Positions 9,075 through 20,059 of a stretch of DNA of 64,000 nt are shown in pieces. Origin of the DNA: Croceicoccus marinus (GTDB lineage Bacteria; Pseudomonadota; Alphaproteobacteria; Sphingomonadales; Sphingomonadaceae); contig NZ_CP019602.1 in assembly GCF_001661675.2 (NCBI RefSeq), positions 2,567,501 to 2,631,500 of the forward strand, given 5' to 3'. Below the pieces are notes generated by a model. The model saw only the letters and a program-made list of their open reading frames with translations, had not been told where the DNA came from and ran no database searches. Made by a program: the position numbers and the translations under genes. How positions within the stretch are numbered: position 1 is the first letter of the stretch; every line of letters begins with the position of its first letter.

Positions 9075-10392
9075 TGGGATTCTCCTCGGGATAACGGTAA
9101 GGGCGTTCGCGCCGGCCCAGCGCCAGCGCGGTGGCGACGGTGATGGTGCCCACGCGCCCCACGAACATCAGCGCGCACAGCACCAGCAATGCGCTGGGCG
9201 GCAGGTCGGCGGTGATGCCGGTCGACAGCCCCACCGTGGCAAAGGCCGAGATGCATTCGAACAATATGTCGCCGAGCGGCAGGGCGCTGACCGACGCGAT
9301 ATAGGTGGTCGCGGCGAAGATCAGCGTGGCGGCCAGCACGGTCACCGACAGCGCCTGGCGTTCGACAGCGCGGCCGAAGCGGCGCTGGAACAGCCCCGCG
9401 TCGCGGCGGCGCAGGGTTTCCGACAGCACGATGGCGAACAGCACGAAGAAAGTGGTAACCTTGATGCCGCCCGCGGTTCCGGCGCTGCCGCCGCCGATGA
9501 ACATCAGGAAGAAGTTCACCATGATCGTCTGATCATGGAAGGACCCGACGTCCAGGCTGTTGAACCCGGCGGTGCGCGGCATCACCGCATGGAACGCGGC
9601 ATTAAGCGCCTTGGCCCCCGCGCCCATCGGCCCCAGCGTGTCGGGATTGCTCCATTCCATCGCCAGTATCGCGGCGAAGCCCAGCGACAGCAGCGCGATC
9701 GTGCCGGTGACGGTGATGCGCGAATGAAGCGACCAGCGGCGCCAGCGCAGCCGGTGCGTGCGCAGGTCCTGCATCACCGGGAAACCCAGTGCGGCGAGGA
9801 TCACCGCCACCATGATCGGCACAAGGATGAAGGGATCGGCCTGGAAGCCCATAACGCTGTCGGAAAAGCTGGAGAAACCGGCATTGTTGAACGCGCTGAC
9901 CGCATGAAACAGCCCGTGCCACAGCGCGGCGGGCAGCGGCAGATCATAGGCGGTCGCAAAGCGGAGCGCGAGGATGGCCGCCGTGATCCCCTCTACCGCC
10001 AGGGTGACCGCGAACACCAGGCGGAGCACCGCCGCGGCATCTCCGCCGCCCAGCAGGCTGCGTTCCACCTGCGTCGCCATGCGGTCGCGCAGGCCGAAGC
10101 CGCGCCCCGCCATCAGCCCGAACAGGGTGGCGGCGGTCATGATGCCGAAGCCGCCGACCTGGAACAGCAGCAGGATGACGCCCTGGCCGAAAGCGGACCA
10201 GTAGACCGGCGTGTCGGTCACGATCAGCCCGGTCACCGCCACCGCCGATGTCGAGGTGAAGAGCGCGACCAGGACGGGCGCGCGGGTGCCGTCCGCCGTG
10301 GCGAGCGGAAGGCTGAGCAGGATCGTCCCTGCGGCGATCAGCGCGAGGAACAGGACCGGGATCAACCGAATCGGATCGCGCAGGCTCAGCAT
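9064..10392 (-). CDS. ktrB: Potassium uptake membrane subunit, TrkH/KtrB family
   Basis: The 442-residue integral inner-membrane protein has repeated M1-P-M2 units with characteristic pore segments such as FNNAGFS near the middle and FIGGGSAGTAGGIKVTT, which carries the selectivity-filter Gly and pore loop features of the Trk/Ktr superfamily. With KtrA it forms a sodium- or proton-linked potassium uptake system. Length and helix count suit KtrB. A Flp-like pilin gene lies upstream on the same strand after a 175-base repeat-bearing gap. Confidence 0.9.
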   Translation of the reverse strand: MLSLRDPIRLIPVLFLALIAAGTILLSLPLATADGTRAPVLVALFTSTSAVAVTGLIVTDTPVYWSAFGQGVILLLFQVGGFGIMTAATLFGLMAGRGFGLRDRMATQVERSLLGGGDAAAVLRLVFAVTLAVEGITAAILALRFATAYDLPLPAALWHGLFHAVSAFNNAGFSSFSDSVMGFQADPFILVPIMVAVILAALGFPVMQDLRTHRLRWRRWSLHSRITVTGTIALLSLGFAAILAMEWSNPDTLGPMGAGAKALNAAFHAVMPRTAGFNSLDVGSFHDQTIMVNFFLMFIGGGSAGTAGGIKVTTFFVLFAIVLSETLRRRDAGLFQRRFGRAVERQALSVTVLAATLIFAATTYIASVSALPLGDILFECISAFATVGLSTGITADLPPSALLVLCALMFVGRVGTITVATALALGRRERPYRYPEENPIVG

Positions 10393-10471
10393 CGAATCGC
10401 CCTTGGGCGCGAATGGCTTACGGGTAAAGGGCTTTGCCGCGCCGCCGGTTCAGAGGAGGTTTGGCGATGGT

Positions 10472-10563
10472 CGGATGATGGGGGGCCGGATGATGGGGGG
10501 CCGGATGATGGAGGGGCTTCCCGATGGAGGGGCCGGCGATGAAGGGGCTGGCGATGGAGGGGC
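10472..10563. repeat. Short purine-rich tandem repeats
   Basis: About six degenerate copies of a 13-18-base unit of the form GGATGATGGGGGGCC run in tandem; the first two full units are identical, later ones drift to CGATGGAGGGGC. They fill most of the gap between the pilin gene stop and ktrB. They look like slippage-prone sequence. Confidence 0.75.
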
Positions 10564-10567
10564 GGTA

Positions 10568-11092
10568 TCAGCCGGGGCCGTCCTCCGCATCGCCGTCGTC
10601 GTCGCCGTCGGGATCGAGGTCCGGCTCGGGGTCGGGGCTTATGCCGCCGTCGCCGCCGGGGATCTGCTCGCCCGAACCCGGTCCGCCGCCCCCGCCCGCA
10701 CTGCCGCCTTCCGAACCGCCGCTACCTGAATCGCCGCTACCCGGGCCGCCGCTGCCCGCGCCGTCCGGATTGCCTGCCCCGCCGCCGCTGCCCGAACCGC
10801 CCGTGCTGCCGCCGCCGCCGCTGCCGCCGGATGCGCCGCCCGAACCGCCATCCCCCGACGCACCGCCGCCCGAACCGCCCGCACTGCCGCCGCCCGAAGC
10901 GCCATCGGCGGGATTGTTGGTTTCGTAGATGCCATTCGCCACATTGCCGATCGCATGTTCGATATTCGCGCCCAGTTGAAACGAGGCATATCCAAGGCCA
11001 ATCACCATGACGCTGAGAACAAGTGCGTATTCCGCCGAGGATCCGCCGTCAGATTCGTGAAAAAACCTGTCAGTAAAGGGACAAATTTTCAT
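10568..11092 (-). CDS. Flp-like pilin N-terminus with long Gly/Ser-rich tail
   Basis: The first 60 residues match Flp/Fap-type pilin: a short charged leader, then DGGSSAEYALVLSVMVIGLGYA, where Gly before the Glu five residues into the hydrophobic segment is the usual prepilin pattern. From about residue 65 the 174-residue product is nearly only Gly, Ser, Ala, Pro and Asp (repeats of GSGGGASG type) and ends in DPEPDLDPDGDDDGDAEDGPG. Normal Flp pilins are 50-70 residues. AGGAG stands eight bases before the ATG. No prepilin peptidase or tad genes are nearby, so its role is uncertain; an adhesive or surface-exposed tail is only inference. Confidence 0.65.
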   Translation of the reverse strand: MKICPFTDRFFHESDGGSSAEYALVLSVMVIGLGYASFQLGANIEHAIGNVANGIYETNNPADGASGGGSAGGSGGGASGDGGSGGASGGSGGGGSTGGSGSGGGAGNPDGAGSGGPGSGDSGSGGSEGGSAGGGGGPGSGEQIPGGDGGISPDPEPDLDPDGDDDGDAEDGPG

Positions 11093-11183
11093 CGAATCAC
11101 TCCTGCGACAAGGGATGCGATGCTTATGGCACAGGTCGCCGCGATGCGGGAAACTTCGCGATTATTGGGGGGCCTCTGCCCGA

Positions 11184-12974
11184 TTACGAATGCTGCTGGA
11201 TCACGTCGAGGAAGTCCTCGCCATATTCGTCCAGCTTGCGCGCGCCGATGCCGGGAAGTTCGCCCAGCTCGTCCAGCGTCTGCGGGCGCAATCCGCACAT
11301 GTCGCGCAGCACGCTGTCGTGGAAGATCACATAGGGCGGGACGCCATTGTCCTTGGCAAGGTCGCGGCGAAGGCTGCGCAAAGCCTCGAACAGCGGGTCG
11401 CCGATGGGGTTTGGCGTGGCATCGCCGCCGCGCCGCTTCGTGCGCTGGCGCCGGGGCGGGAGGACGAGGTCCAGCGGCACCTCGCCCTTCAGGAACGCGC
11501 GGGCGTCGGGGCCCAGCATCAGCCCGCCATGCTCGGTCGGGAGCAGCGCACCGCGGACCTGCAGCGCGCGGCTGACGGGTTTGAGCATCGCGGCTTCCTC
11601 GCCCTCGACGATGCCGAAGACCGAGAGGCTTTCGTGCCCGTTCTGGCGGCTGCGGTCGGTGGACTGGCCGGTCAGGATGCTCTCGACATAGCCCGCGCCG
11701 AACATCTGGCGCGTGCGCGCGACGGCGGAGAGATATTTCTGCGCGATCACCGTGGCGTCGATCGACTTGGGCGGGGACAGGCAATTGTCGCAATTGCCGC
11801 AGGTTTCGGGCGGGCTCTCGCCGAAATGGCGCAGCAGGATCGCGCGGCGGCAGCCGGCGGTTTCGACCAGTGCGCCCAATGCGCCGAGGCGGGTACGCTC
11901 GCCCGCGATGCGGTCCTCGCCCATTTCGCCCAGCCGCATGCGCGCGCGGGCGAAATCGTCGGCGCCCCAGAACAGATGCGCGACCGATGGGTCTCCGTCG
12001 CGGCCCGCGCGGCCGGTTTCCTGGTAATAGGCCTCGATCGACTTGGGCAGGCCTGCGTGGATCACGAAGCGCACATCGGGCTTGTCGATGCCCATGCCAA
12101 AGGCGACGGTGGCGACCATCACCATGCTTTCGGATGCGACGAAATCGTGCTGGTTGCGGGCGCGCGTCTCTGGCGGAAGGCCCGCGTGATAGCAGCGGGT
12201 TTCGCGGCCCGATCTTCCCAGCGTTTCGGCCAGCCGCTCTGTCGCGGCGCGGGTCGGGGCATAGACGATGCCGGGGCCGGGCTGCGCGTCCATGATCTGC
12301 TGGATCTGGCGCGCAAGGCTGTCGCGCGGGGTGATGTGATAGCGGATATTCGGCCGGTCGAAGCCCGCGACGATCAGGCCGTCTTCCGGAATACCGAGCT
12401 GGGTCAGGATGTCGGCCCGCGTATGCGCGTCCGCCGTTGCCGTCAGCGCAAGGCGCGGGACCTGCGGAAACGCGTCCATCATCGGGGCGAGCAGGCGGTA
12501 GTCGGGGCGGAAATCGTGGCCCCATTCGGAGACGCAATGCGCCTCGTCGATCGCAAACAGGGCGATGCGGCACTGGGACAGCAGTTCGCGGAAATGCGGC
12601 TGGCTGGCGCGTTCGGGTGCGACATAGAGGAGGTCGAGATCGCCGTCTCGCAGGCGCTGCACGGTTTCGGCGCGGTTCTCGTCCACGCTGGTGAGGGTGG
12701 CGGCGCTTATGCCGTTCGCCTCGGCGCTGCGCAGCTGGTCGTGCATCAGCGCGATCAGCGGGCTGACGACGACGCAGGTGCCGTCCAGCATCAGGGCGGG
12801 CAGCTGGTAGCACAGCGACTTGCCCGCGCCGGTCGGCATCACCGCCAGCGTGGAGCGCCGGTCCAGCACGCGGTCGACCACCTGGCTCTGCACCCCGCGA
12901 AAGGCGGAGAAGCCGAAAGTGCGTTTGAGGGTGTCGAGCGCGCCTGCCAAGTTCTGGGCCATGGGGGACGCCAT
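11184..12974 (-). CDS. recQ: ATP-dependent DNA helicase RecQ
   Basis: The 596-residue helicase unwinds DNA 3' to 5' in recombination and fork repair. Motif Ia region and Walker A AVMPTGAGKSLCYQLPA, the DEAH box AIDEAHCVSEWGHDFRPDY, motif VI QETGRAGRDG, the zinc-ligand cysteines in CRRAILLRHFGE...CGNCDNC, and a C-terminal HRDC domain ending in the GIGARKLDEYGEDFL helix are all visible. Length is standard. It lies 44 bases downstream of metH, on the same strand, and may share its transcript. Confidence 0.95.
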   Translation of the reverse strand: MASPMAQNLAGALDTLKRTFGFSAFRGVQSQVVDRVLDRRSTLAVMPTGAGKSLCYQLPALMLDGTCVVVSPLIALMHDQLRSAEANGISAATLTSVDENRAETVQRLRDGDLDLLYVAPERASQPHFRELLSQCRIALFAIDEAHCVSEWGHDFRPDYRLLAPMMDAFPQVPRLALTATADAHTRADILTQLGIPEDGLIVAGFDRPNIRYHITPRDSLARQIQQIMDAQPGPGIVYAPTRAATERLAETLGRSGRETRCYHAGLPPETRARNQHDFVASESMVMVATVAFGMGIDKPDVRFVIHAGLPKSIEAYYQETGRAGRDGDPSVAHLFWGADDFARARMRLGEMGEDRIAGERTRLGALGALVETAGCRRAILLRHFGESPPETCGNCDNCLSPPKSIDATVIAQKYLSAVARTRQMFGAGYVESILTGQSTDRSRQNGHESLSVFGIVEGEEAAMLKPVSRALQVRGALLPTEHGGLMLGPDARAFLKGEVPLDLVLPPRRQRTKRRGGDATPNPIGDPLFEALRSLRRDLAKDNGVPPYVIFHDSVLRDMCGLRPQTLDELGELPGIGARKLDEYGEDFLDVIQQHS

Positions 12975-13018
12975 GACAGATCGCGCCCCCGCATGGAACG
13001 GCTGCGGGCGGATATTCC

Positions 13019-15652
<2,634 letters not shown>

Positions 15653-15672
15653 GATATTTCCTGTTTGGCCGC

Positions 15673-16749
15673 CTAGGCAGCCATGATGAAGGGTTCAAGT
15701 CCCGCCAGCCGCGTCTTGCGCGCCGGTTCGGGGATCTGGCGCGGGGCGATGCCCTTTACCGCTTTGGCCATGGCCGCAATATGCTGCGGCGTCGAACCGC
15801 AGCATCCGCCCAGCACGTTGACCAGCCCGCGCCTTGCCCAGTCGAGCACATAGCCTGCGGTGGTGTCGGGCATCTCGTCATATTCGCCCAGCTCGTTCGG
15901 CAGGCCCGCATTGGGATAATGCATGGTGCAGCAATCGGCGATCTTGGCGAGCGCGGCGACATGCGGGGCCAGCTGCGTCGCGCCGAACGAGCAGTTCAGC
16001 CCGACCGTCAGCGGATTGGCATGGCGCACAGCGTACCAGAACGCCTCCACCGTGTGGCCCGACAGATTGCGGCCCGACAGGTCGGTCAGCGTCATCGACA
16101 GCATGATCGGCACTTCGCGGCCCAGCGCCTGTTCCATCTGGCGCACCGCCATGATGCCCGCCTTGGCGTTCAGCGTGTCGAACACCGTCTCGATCAGGAT
16201 GAAATCCGCCCCGCCCTCTACCAGTGCCTCGCACTGTGCGCGGTAAATTTCTGTCAGATAGTCGAAATCGATCTCGCGGTAGCCGGGATCGTTGACGTCG
16301 GGCGACAGCGAGAGCGTCTTGTTGGTCGGCCCGATCGCGCCCGCCACGAAGCGGGGACGGCCATCCTTGTCAGCAAACTCGTCGGCCAAGCGCCGCGCCA
16401 GAGCCGCGCTTTCGCGGTTGATGTCGGCGACGAGGTCTTCGGCCGCGTAATCGGCTTGGCTGATCTTGTTGGCGCTGAACGTGTTGGTCTCGGCAATGTC
16501 GGCCCCGGCCTCGAAATAGGCGCGGTGGATCGATTCGGGCACCTCGGGCCTGGTCAGCGCGAGGATGTCGTTATTGCCCTTCTGGTCCTTCGCCAGGCCC
16601 AGGTCGCCTGCGTAATCGGCCTCGACCAGCCCCTTGGTCTGGATCTGCGTGCCGAACGCGCCATCGGTGATCAGGATGCGCTGCGACGCCTGTTCCAGGA
16701 AGGCGGCGCGGGCCTTGCTTGGCCGAATGCTTTGGAAGGTCATCGTCAT
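15673..16749 (-). CDS. metH: Methionine synthase, homocysteine-binding part
   Basis: The 358-residue product is the N-terminal homocysteine S-methyltransferase module of MetH. It begins with [13 protein letters not shown], continues with [32 protein letters not shown] split over this segment, and carries the zinc ligands in LNCSFGA and the [11 protein letters not shown] motif. It ends 20 bases before the folate/B12 part and starts inside the last codons of metF (ATGA overlap at 16746-16749), so translation is coupled. A two-gene MetH is known in several alphaproteobacteria. Confidence 0.93.
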   Translation of the reverse strand: MTMTFQSIRPSKARAAFLEQASQRILITDGAFGTQIQTKGLVEADYAGDLGLAKDQKGNNDILALTRPEVPESIHRAYFEAGADIAETNTFSANKISQADYAAEDLVADINRESAALARRLADEFADKDGRPRFVAGAIGPTNKTLSLSPDVNDPGYREIDFDYLTEIYRAQCEALVEGGADFILIETVFDTLNAKAGIMAVRQMEQALGREVPIMLSMTLTDLSGRNLSGHTVEAFWYAVRHANPLTVGLNCSFGATQLAPHVAALAKIADCCTMHYPNAGLPNELGEYDEMPDTTAGYVLDWARRGLVNVLGGCCGSTPQHIAAMAKAVKGIAPRQIPEPARKTRLAGLEPFIMAA

Positions 16750-17651
16750 GCTGCATTCTCCTGCACCAGCGCAGCTTCCCGTGGGCGCATGCCGAGAAGA
16801 TGGCACACCGCATAGGAAAGCTCGGCGCGGTTGAGTGTGTAGAAATGGAAGTCGCGCACGCCTTCTGCATAGAGGGTGCGGCACATTTCGGCGGCGATGG
16901 TGGCCGCGACCAGCTTGCGCGATTCGGGCCGGTTGTCGAGCCCTTCGAACAGTTCCTCCATCCATTTCGGGATTTCGGCACCGCAGGCATCGGCGAACTT
17001 GCGCGTCTGGGCGACGTTGGACACCGGCAATATGCCCGGCAGGATCGGCGCGTCGATCCCCTGCGCGGCGGCAAGGTCGCGGAAGCGCAGGAATTTCTCG
17101 GGCGCGAAGAAGAACTGGGTGATGGCGCGCGATGCGCCCGCATCCAGCTTGCGCTTCAGATTGTCGATGTCGGCCTGCGAATCCTGCGCCTCCGGGTGGG
17201 TTTCGGGGTAGGCGGCGACCGAGATGTCGAAGGGCGCGATGTCCTTGAGGCCCGCGACCAGGTCGGCAGCGCTGGCATAGCCGCCGGGATGGGGCACGAA
17301 GCGGTCGCCCATCGTCGGCGGATCGCCGCGCAGGGCGACGATATGGCGCACGCCCGCGTTCCAGAAGCCTTCGGCCACCTCGCGGATCTCGTCCCGGCTG
17401 GCGTCGACGCAGGTCAGGTGCGCGGCGGTCGGCAGGCCGGTTTCGCGGATGATGCGCGCCACGGTGCCATGGGTGCGCTCGCGCGTGCTGCCGCCCGCGC
17501 CATAGGTGACCGACACGAAATCGGGCCGCAGCGGCGCGAGCGCGAGGACGGTGTCCCACAGCTGCTCTTCCGACTTGTCGTTCTTGGGTGGGAAGAATTC
17601 GAACGACACGTCGATGTCGCCGGGCAGCGAGGCGAAGAGGGGTTTGCTCAT
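16746..17651 (-). CDS. metF: Methylenetetrahydrofolate reductase
   Basis: MetF reduces 5,10-methylene-THF to 5-methyl-THF, the methyl donor for the MetH proteins encoded next. The 301-residue flavoprotein has VSFEFFPPKND with the catalytic Glu, FVSVTYGAGGSTRERT, HLTCVDASRDEI, VALRGDPP and AITQFFF. Its start overlaps the stop of the preceding gene by four bases (ATGA, 17648-17651), and its stop overlaps the start of metH, giving a tightly coupled operon. Confidence 0.95.
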   Translation of the reverse strand: MSKPLFASLPGDIDVSFEFFPPKNDKSEEQLWDTVLALAPLRPDFVSVTYGAGGSTRERTHGTVARIIRETGLPTAAHLTCVDASRDEIREVAEGFWNAGVRHIVALRGDPPTMGDRFVPHPGGYASAADLVAGLKDIAPFDISVAAYPETHPEAQDSQADIDNLKRKLDAGASRAITQFFFAPEKFLRFRDLAAAQGIDAPILPGILPVSNVAQTRKFADACGAEIPKWMEELFEGLDNRPESRKLVAATIAAEMCRTLYAEGVRDFHFYTLNRAELSYAVCHLLGMRPREAALVQENAA

Positions 17652-18700
17652 GGTCGGGTTCGCACTTTCGTGTCGCCGCCGCGCCGGGTTCCGGCGGTTT
17701 TGGCGGCAATCTGGGGAATAAGGTCGCGGCGGGTGCCGGTCCAGATGCGGACGGTAAGCTCCTCGCCTTTCAGCGATGCGGTGTCGCCGAGGACGAAGCC
17801 TGCGTCGCCCAGCAGCCTGTCGATCTGCGCGTCGGTAAAGCCCAGGCGGGCATGGGCGTCGCGTTCGCGCAGTTCCTCGAACGCATGGGCGGCGAAATCG
17901 ACGATGGCCACGCGCCCGCCGGGGCGGGTGACCCGTGCCGCTTCGGCCAGGGCCAGTTCGGGCAATTGCGCGTAATGCAGCACCTGGTGGAACAGCACGG
18001 TGTCGAAGCTGGCATCGTCGAACGGCAGGTCGGTGAAATCGCCCTGCAACAGGTCCAGCCGCGCGGGCGGCAGGTCCTGCAGCCGGGCGCGGGCGACGCG
18101 CAGCATGTCGTTGCTCTTGTCGATGGCGCTGACGTGGCTGGCGAAGGGGGCGAACAGTTCGGCGATGCGGCCCGTGCCGGTCCCGATGTCGAGCATGCGG
18201 CCCAGCGGCGCGGCATCGCGCGCGGCGGGATCGATCCGCAGCAGGCCCGCCAGCTTCGCCTCGACCCGCTTGTCGTCGCTGTGGAGCGAGCGCAGCCGGT
18301 CCCATTCGTCGGCGTGGCGCGCGAAATAGAATTCGGCGCTCGCCTCGCGCGCGGTGCGGATTGCGGAGAGGCGGCGCATGTCGCCGGCGCAGAGCTCGCC
18401 GAACGCCTCGTCCTCGCGCTCTGCCGCAGCCAGCATCCGGTCTGCCGCAGCCAGCATCGGCGAATCGCTGTCGTCCAGCCGGGTTTTCAGGAACACCCAG
18501 CTGCCCTCCTTGCGCTTTTCGACCAGCGCGGCCTCGGTCAGGATGCGGATGTGGCGCGAGATGCGCGGCTGGCTCTGTTCCAGCACTTCCGCCAGTTCAC
18601 CCACCGCCAGCTCCATGCGCGAGAGCAGGCGCAACAGGCGCAGGCGCGAGGGATCGTCGATCGCGCGCAGCAACTCTGTCAAAGGCGGGGCGGTGGTCAT
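17648..18700 (-). CDS. ArsR-type regulator fused to SAM-dependent methyltransferase
   Basis: Residues 1-100 form an ArsR-family winged helix (LTELLRAIDDPSRLRLLRLLSRMELAVGELAEVL with recognition helix QPRISRHIRILTEAALV). Residues about 150-300 are a class I methyltransferase with motif I LDIGTGTGRIAELF near 167-180 and DFTDLPFDDASFDTV. This fusion is repeatedly found at the head of metF-metH loci in alphaproteobacteria, where ArsR proteins such as SahR/SamR sense S-adenosyl compounds. A perfect palindrome nine bases before its ATG (18709-18730) is the likely autoregulatory operator. Whether the methyltransferase part is catalytic or only a SAM/SAH sensor is not known. Confidence 0.85.
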   Translation of the reverse strand: MTTAPPLTELLRAIDDPSRLRLLRLLSRMELAVGELAEVLEQSQPRISRHIRILTEAALVEKRKEGSWVFLKTRLDDSDSPMLAAADRMLAAAEREDEAFGELCAGDMRRLSAIRTAREASAEFYFARHADEWDRLRSLHSDDKRVEAKLAGLLRIDPAARDAAPLGRMLDIGTGTGRIAELFAPFASHVSAIDKSNDMLRVARARLQDLPPARLDLLQGDFTDLPFDDASFDTVLFHQVLHYAQLPELALAEAARVTRPGGRVAIVDFAAHAFEELRERDAHARLGFTDAQIDRLLGDAGFVLGDTASLKGEELTVRIWTGTRRDLIPQIAAKTAGTRRGGDTKVRTRP

Positions 18701-18708
18701 GGACAGAG

Positions 18709-18730
18709 CATATAAAGAAAGCTTTATATG
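18709..18730. promoter_or_regulatory. Palindromic operator before methionine operon
   Basis: CATATAAAG (18709-18717) and CTTTATATG (18722-18730) are perfect inverted arms separated by AAAG. It lies nine bases upstream of the regulator start codon, in an otherwise GC-rich region. Size and position suit an ArsR-family dimer site that controls the whole regulator-metF-metH transcript. Confidence 0.8.
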
Positions 18731-18828
18731 TTGGCAACGATTGCCTGCGTGGTCTTGCGCGCCTAAATTCCGTCCGCGCCCGACCGGCGCCCAGTTCAAC
18801 GGTCCCAGTTCAACGGAGTGACCCCGAG

Positions 18829-19146
18829 ATGAAGATGATGATTGCCCGTGTCGCGCTTGTCGCCGCGCCTGCCCTGCTGCTTGCCGCCTGCGGATCGACC
18901 GACGAGGCTGATGCACCGGCAGAGGCCGACAATGTCGAGATGCCCGCTGCCGAAGTGATGGCGCAGCCCGGCATGGAAGGCGATGCCGCCATGGATCCCT
19001 CGATGGCCGACATGACCGACGAGGATGCCGCCGCCGCCGCAACCACCGAACCTGTCGAGCCGGTCGTCGACCCGACCGCCGAAGCCGCCGCCGATGCGGC
19101 CGACGATGCCGCCGCCGATCTGTCGGCAGCGATGGAAGGCGAATAA
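18829..19146 (+). CDS. Small acidic Ala-rich lipoprotein
   Basis: The 105-residue product starts MKMMIARVALVAAPALLLAACGS, a lipoprotein signal with lipobox LAAC (Cys near 21). The mature part is composed almost entirely of Ala, Asp, Glu, Met and Pro and has no recognised domain. GGAG lies about ten bases upstream, after a short direct repeat CCAGTTCAACGG at 18791-18816. Its stop codon overlaps the start of the next lipoprotein gene (TAATG), so the two are translationally coupled. It is divergent from the methionine operon. Confidence 0.75.
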   Translation: MKMMIARVALVAAPALLLAACGSTDEADAPAEADNVEMPAAEVMAQPGMEGDAAMDPSMADMTDEDAAAAATTEPVEPVVDPTAEAAADAADDAAADLSAAMEGE

Positions 19147-19382
19147 TGCCATCCCGCCTCGCCGCATCGGTCTGCGCGGCCTTCCCGGCCCTGCTGCTGA
19201 CCGGCTGCGGCGAGGCGATCGGCGATCCGCCGGCCCCCGACGCGACCGAGCGCGAGGTGCTGGCGGACGCGGCGGAGATGTTGCCTGAGCCGCCAGCCGC
19301 GCCCGATGGCGATGCGCGGGAGGGTGCTGCGCCGTTGCGGGGTGAGGCTGCGCCGTTGCGGGGCGATAACGCGCCGGAATGA
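19146..19382 (+). CDS. Small lipoprotein, coupled to the preceding one
   Basis: The 78-residue product begins MPSRLAASVCAAFPALLLTGCGE, with lipobox LLTGC. The mature region is Pro/Ala/Asp rich and ends with a duplicated unit of the form AAPLRGE, reflecting a short DNA duplication near 19330. No domain is recognised. ATG shares its A with the TAA stop of the gene before it. Confidence 0.65.
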   Translation: MPSRLAASVCAAFPALLLTGCGEAIGDPPAPDATEREVLADAAEMLPEPPAAPDGDAREGAAPLRGEAAPLRGDNAPE

Positions 19383-19456
19383 TCTTACGAATGGCATGAT
19401 GATCTGAAACGAAGCCGAGGCTGGCGCGTTGATGGGGCAAAGAAGGAGAATTCCAA

Positions 19457-19711
19457 ATGGCTTTGCTTAAACTCGCCGCCCTGGGCGCAATCGGTTATGC
19501 CGGTTACCGCTATTACCAATCCAGCCAGAACGATTCGCCCGCCGCTTTCGCGGGGGGCCAGCCGCGCGACTATGACAAGACCGACGAGGTGACGCCGGTT
19601 CGCGATTCAGGCCCCGCATCGATGCGCGACAAGCCGCGCCGCGACTGGACCAAGACCGACGAATCGAGTGACCAGAGCTTCCCGGCCAGCGATCCGCCGG
19701 CGAATTACTGA
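19457..19711 (+). CDS. Hypothetical protein, sphingomonad-type, N-terminal anchor
   Basis: The 84-residue product has a short hydrophobic start (MALLKLAALGAIGYAGYRYY) followed by a hydrophilic tail containing two related units, YDKTDEVTPVRDSG and WTKTDESSDQSFPASDPP. The closing phrase resembles a common motif of small uncharacterised sphingomonad proteins. AAGGAG stands eight bases before ATG. Its last seven bases overlap the convergent gene's 3' end. Confidence 0.75.
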   Translation: MALLKLAALGAIGYAGYRYYQSSQNDSPAAFAGGQPRDYDKTDEVTPVRDSGPASMRDKPRRDWTKTDESSDQSFPASDPPANY

Positions 19712-19977
19712 CCCCGGTCGGTGACGCCGCCGGGTCGGGCCATGCGCCCTGCCTGACGCGTCACCAGCCACACCCGGATCGCACTGGCGAGCCCCGGCGG
19801 GGTTTCGCTGGCGATGCGTTCGGCGTCTATCCGCGCGACAATCGCGTTGATCGGCGCCTTTTCGCGTTCGGCCTCTTCAAGCAGCATGTCCCAGAACACC
19901 GGTTCCAGGCTGATCGAGGTCTTGTGCCCGGCGATTTCGACCGAGCGTTTGACCGGCGGGTGGTAGAGCGGCGTCAT
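19705..19977 (-). CDS. Ribbon-helix-helix domain protein
   Basis: The 90-residue product (MTPLYHPPVKRSVEIAGHKTS...) has the RHH_4-type core: a short beta strand ending in KTSISLEPVFWDMLLEEAEREKAPINAIVARID, predicted to form a ribbon-helix-helix DNA-binding dimer. This family is widespread in alphaproteobacteria with unknown targets. The start at 19977 was chosen because upstream in-frame codons run into the divergent trmB leader. Confidence 0.75.
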   Translation of the reverse strand: MTPLYHPPVKRSVEIAGHKTSISLEPVFWDMLLEEAEREKAPINAIVARIDAERIASETPPGLASAIRVWLVTRQAGRMARPGGVTDRGQ

Positions 19978-20059
19978 GTCCGGGGCGCATAGCGCAGTTG
20001 CGCGCCGGGTGCACTCTCGCACTCGACGAGCGGGCGTTCGGGCGCTAACGGCCTCGCCC

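Noticed and set aside
10472-10563. CRISPR-like array
   Set aside because: Units are only 13-18 bases, drift in sequence, have no unique spacers and there are no cas genes.
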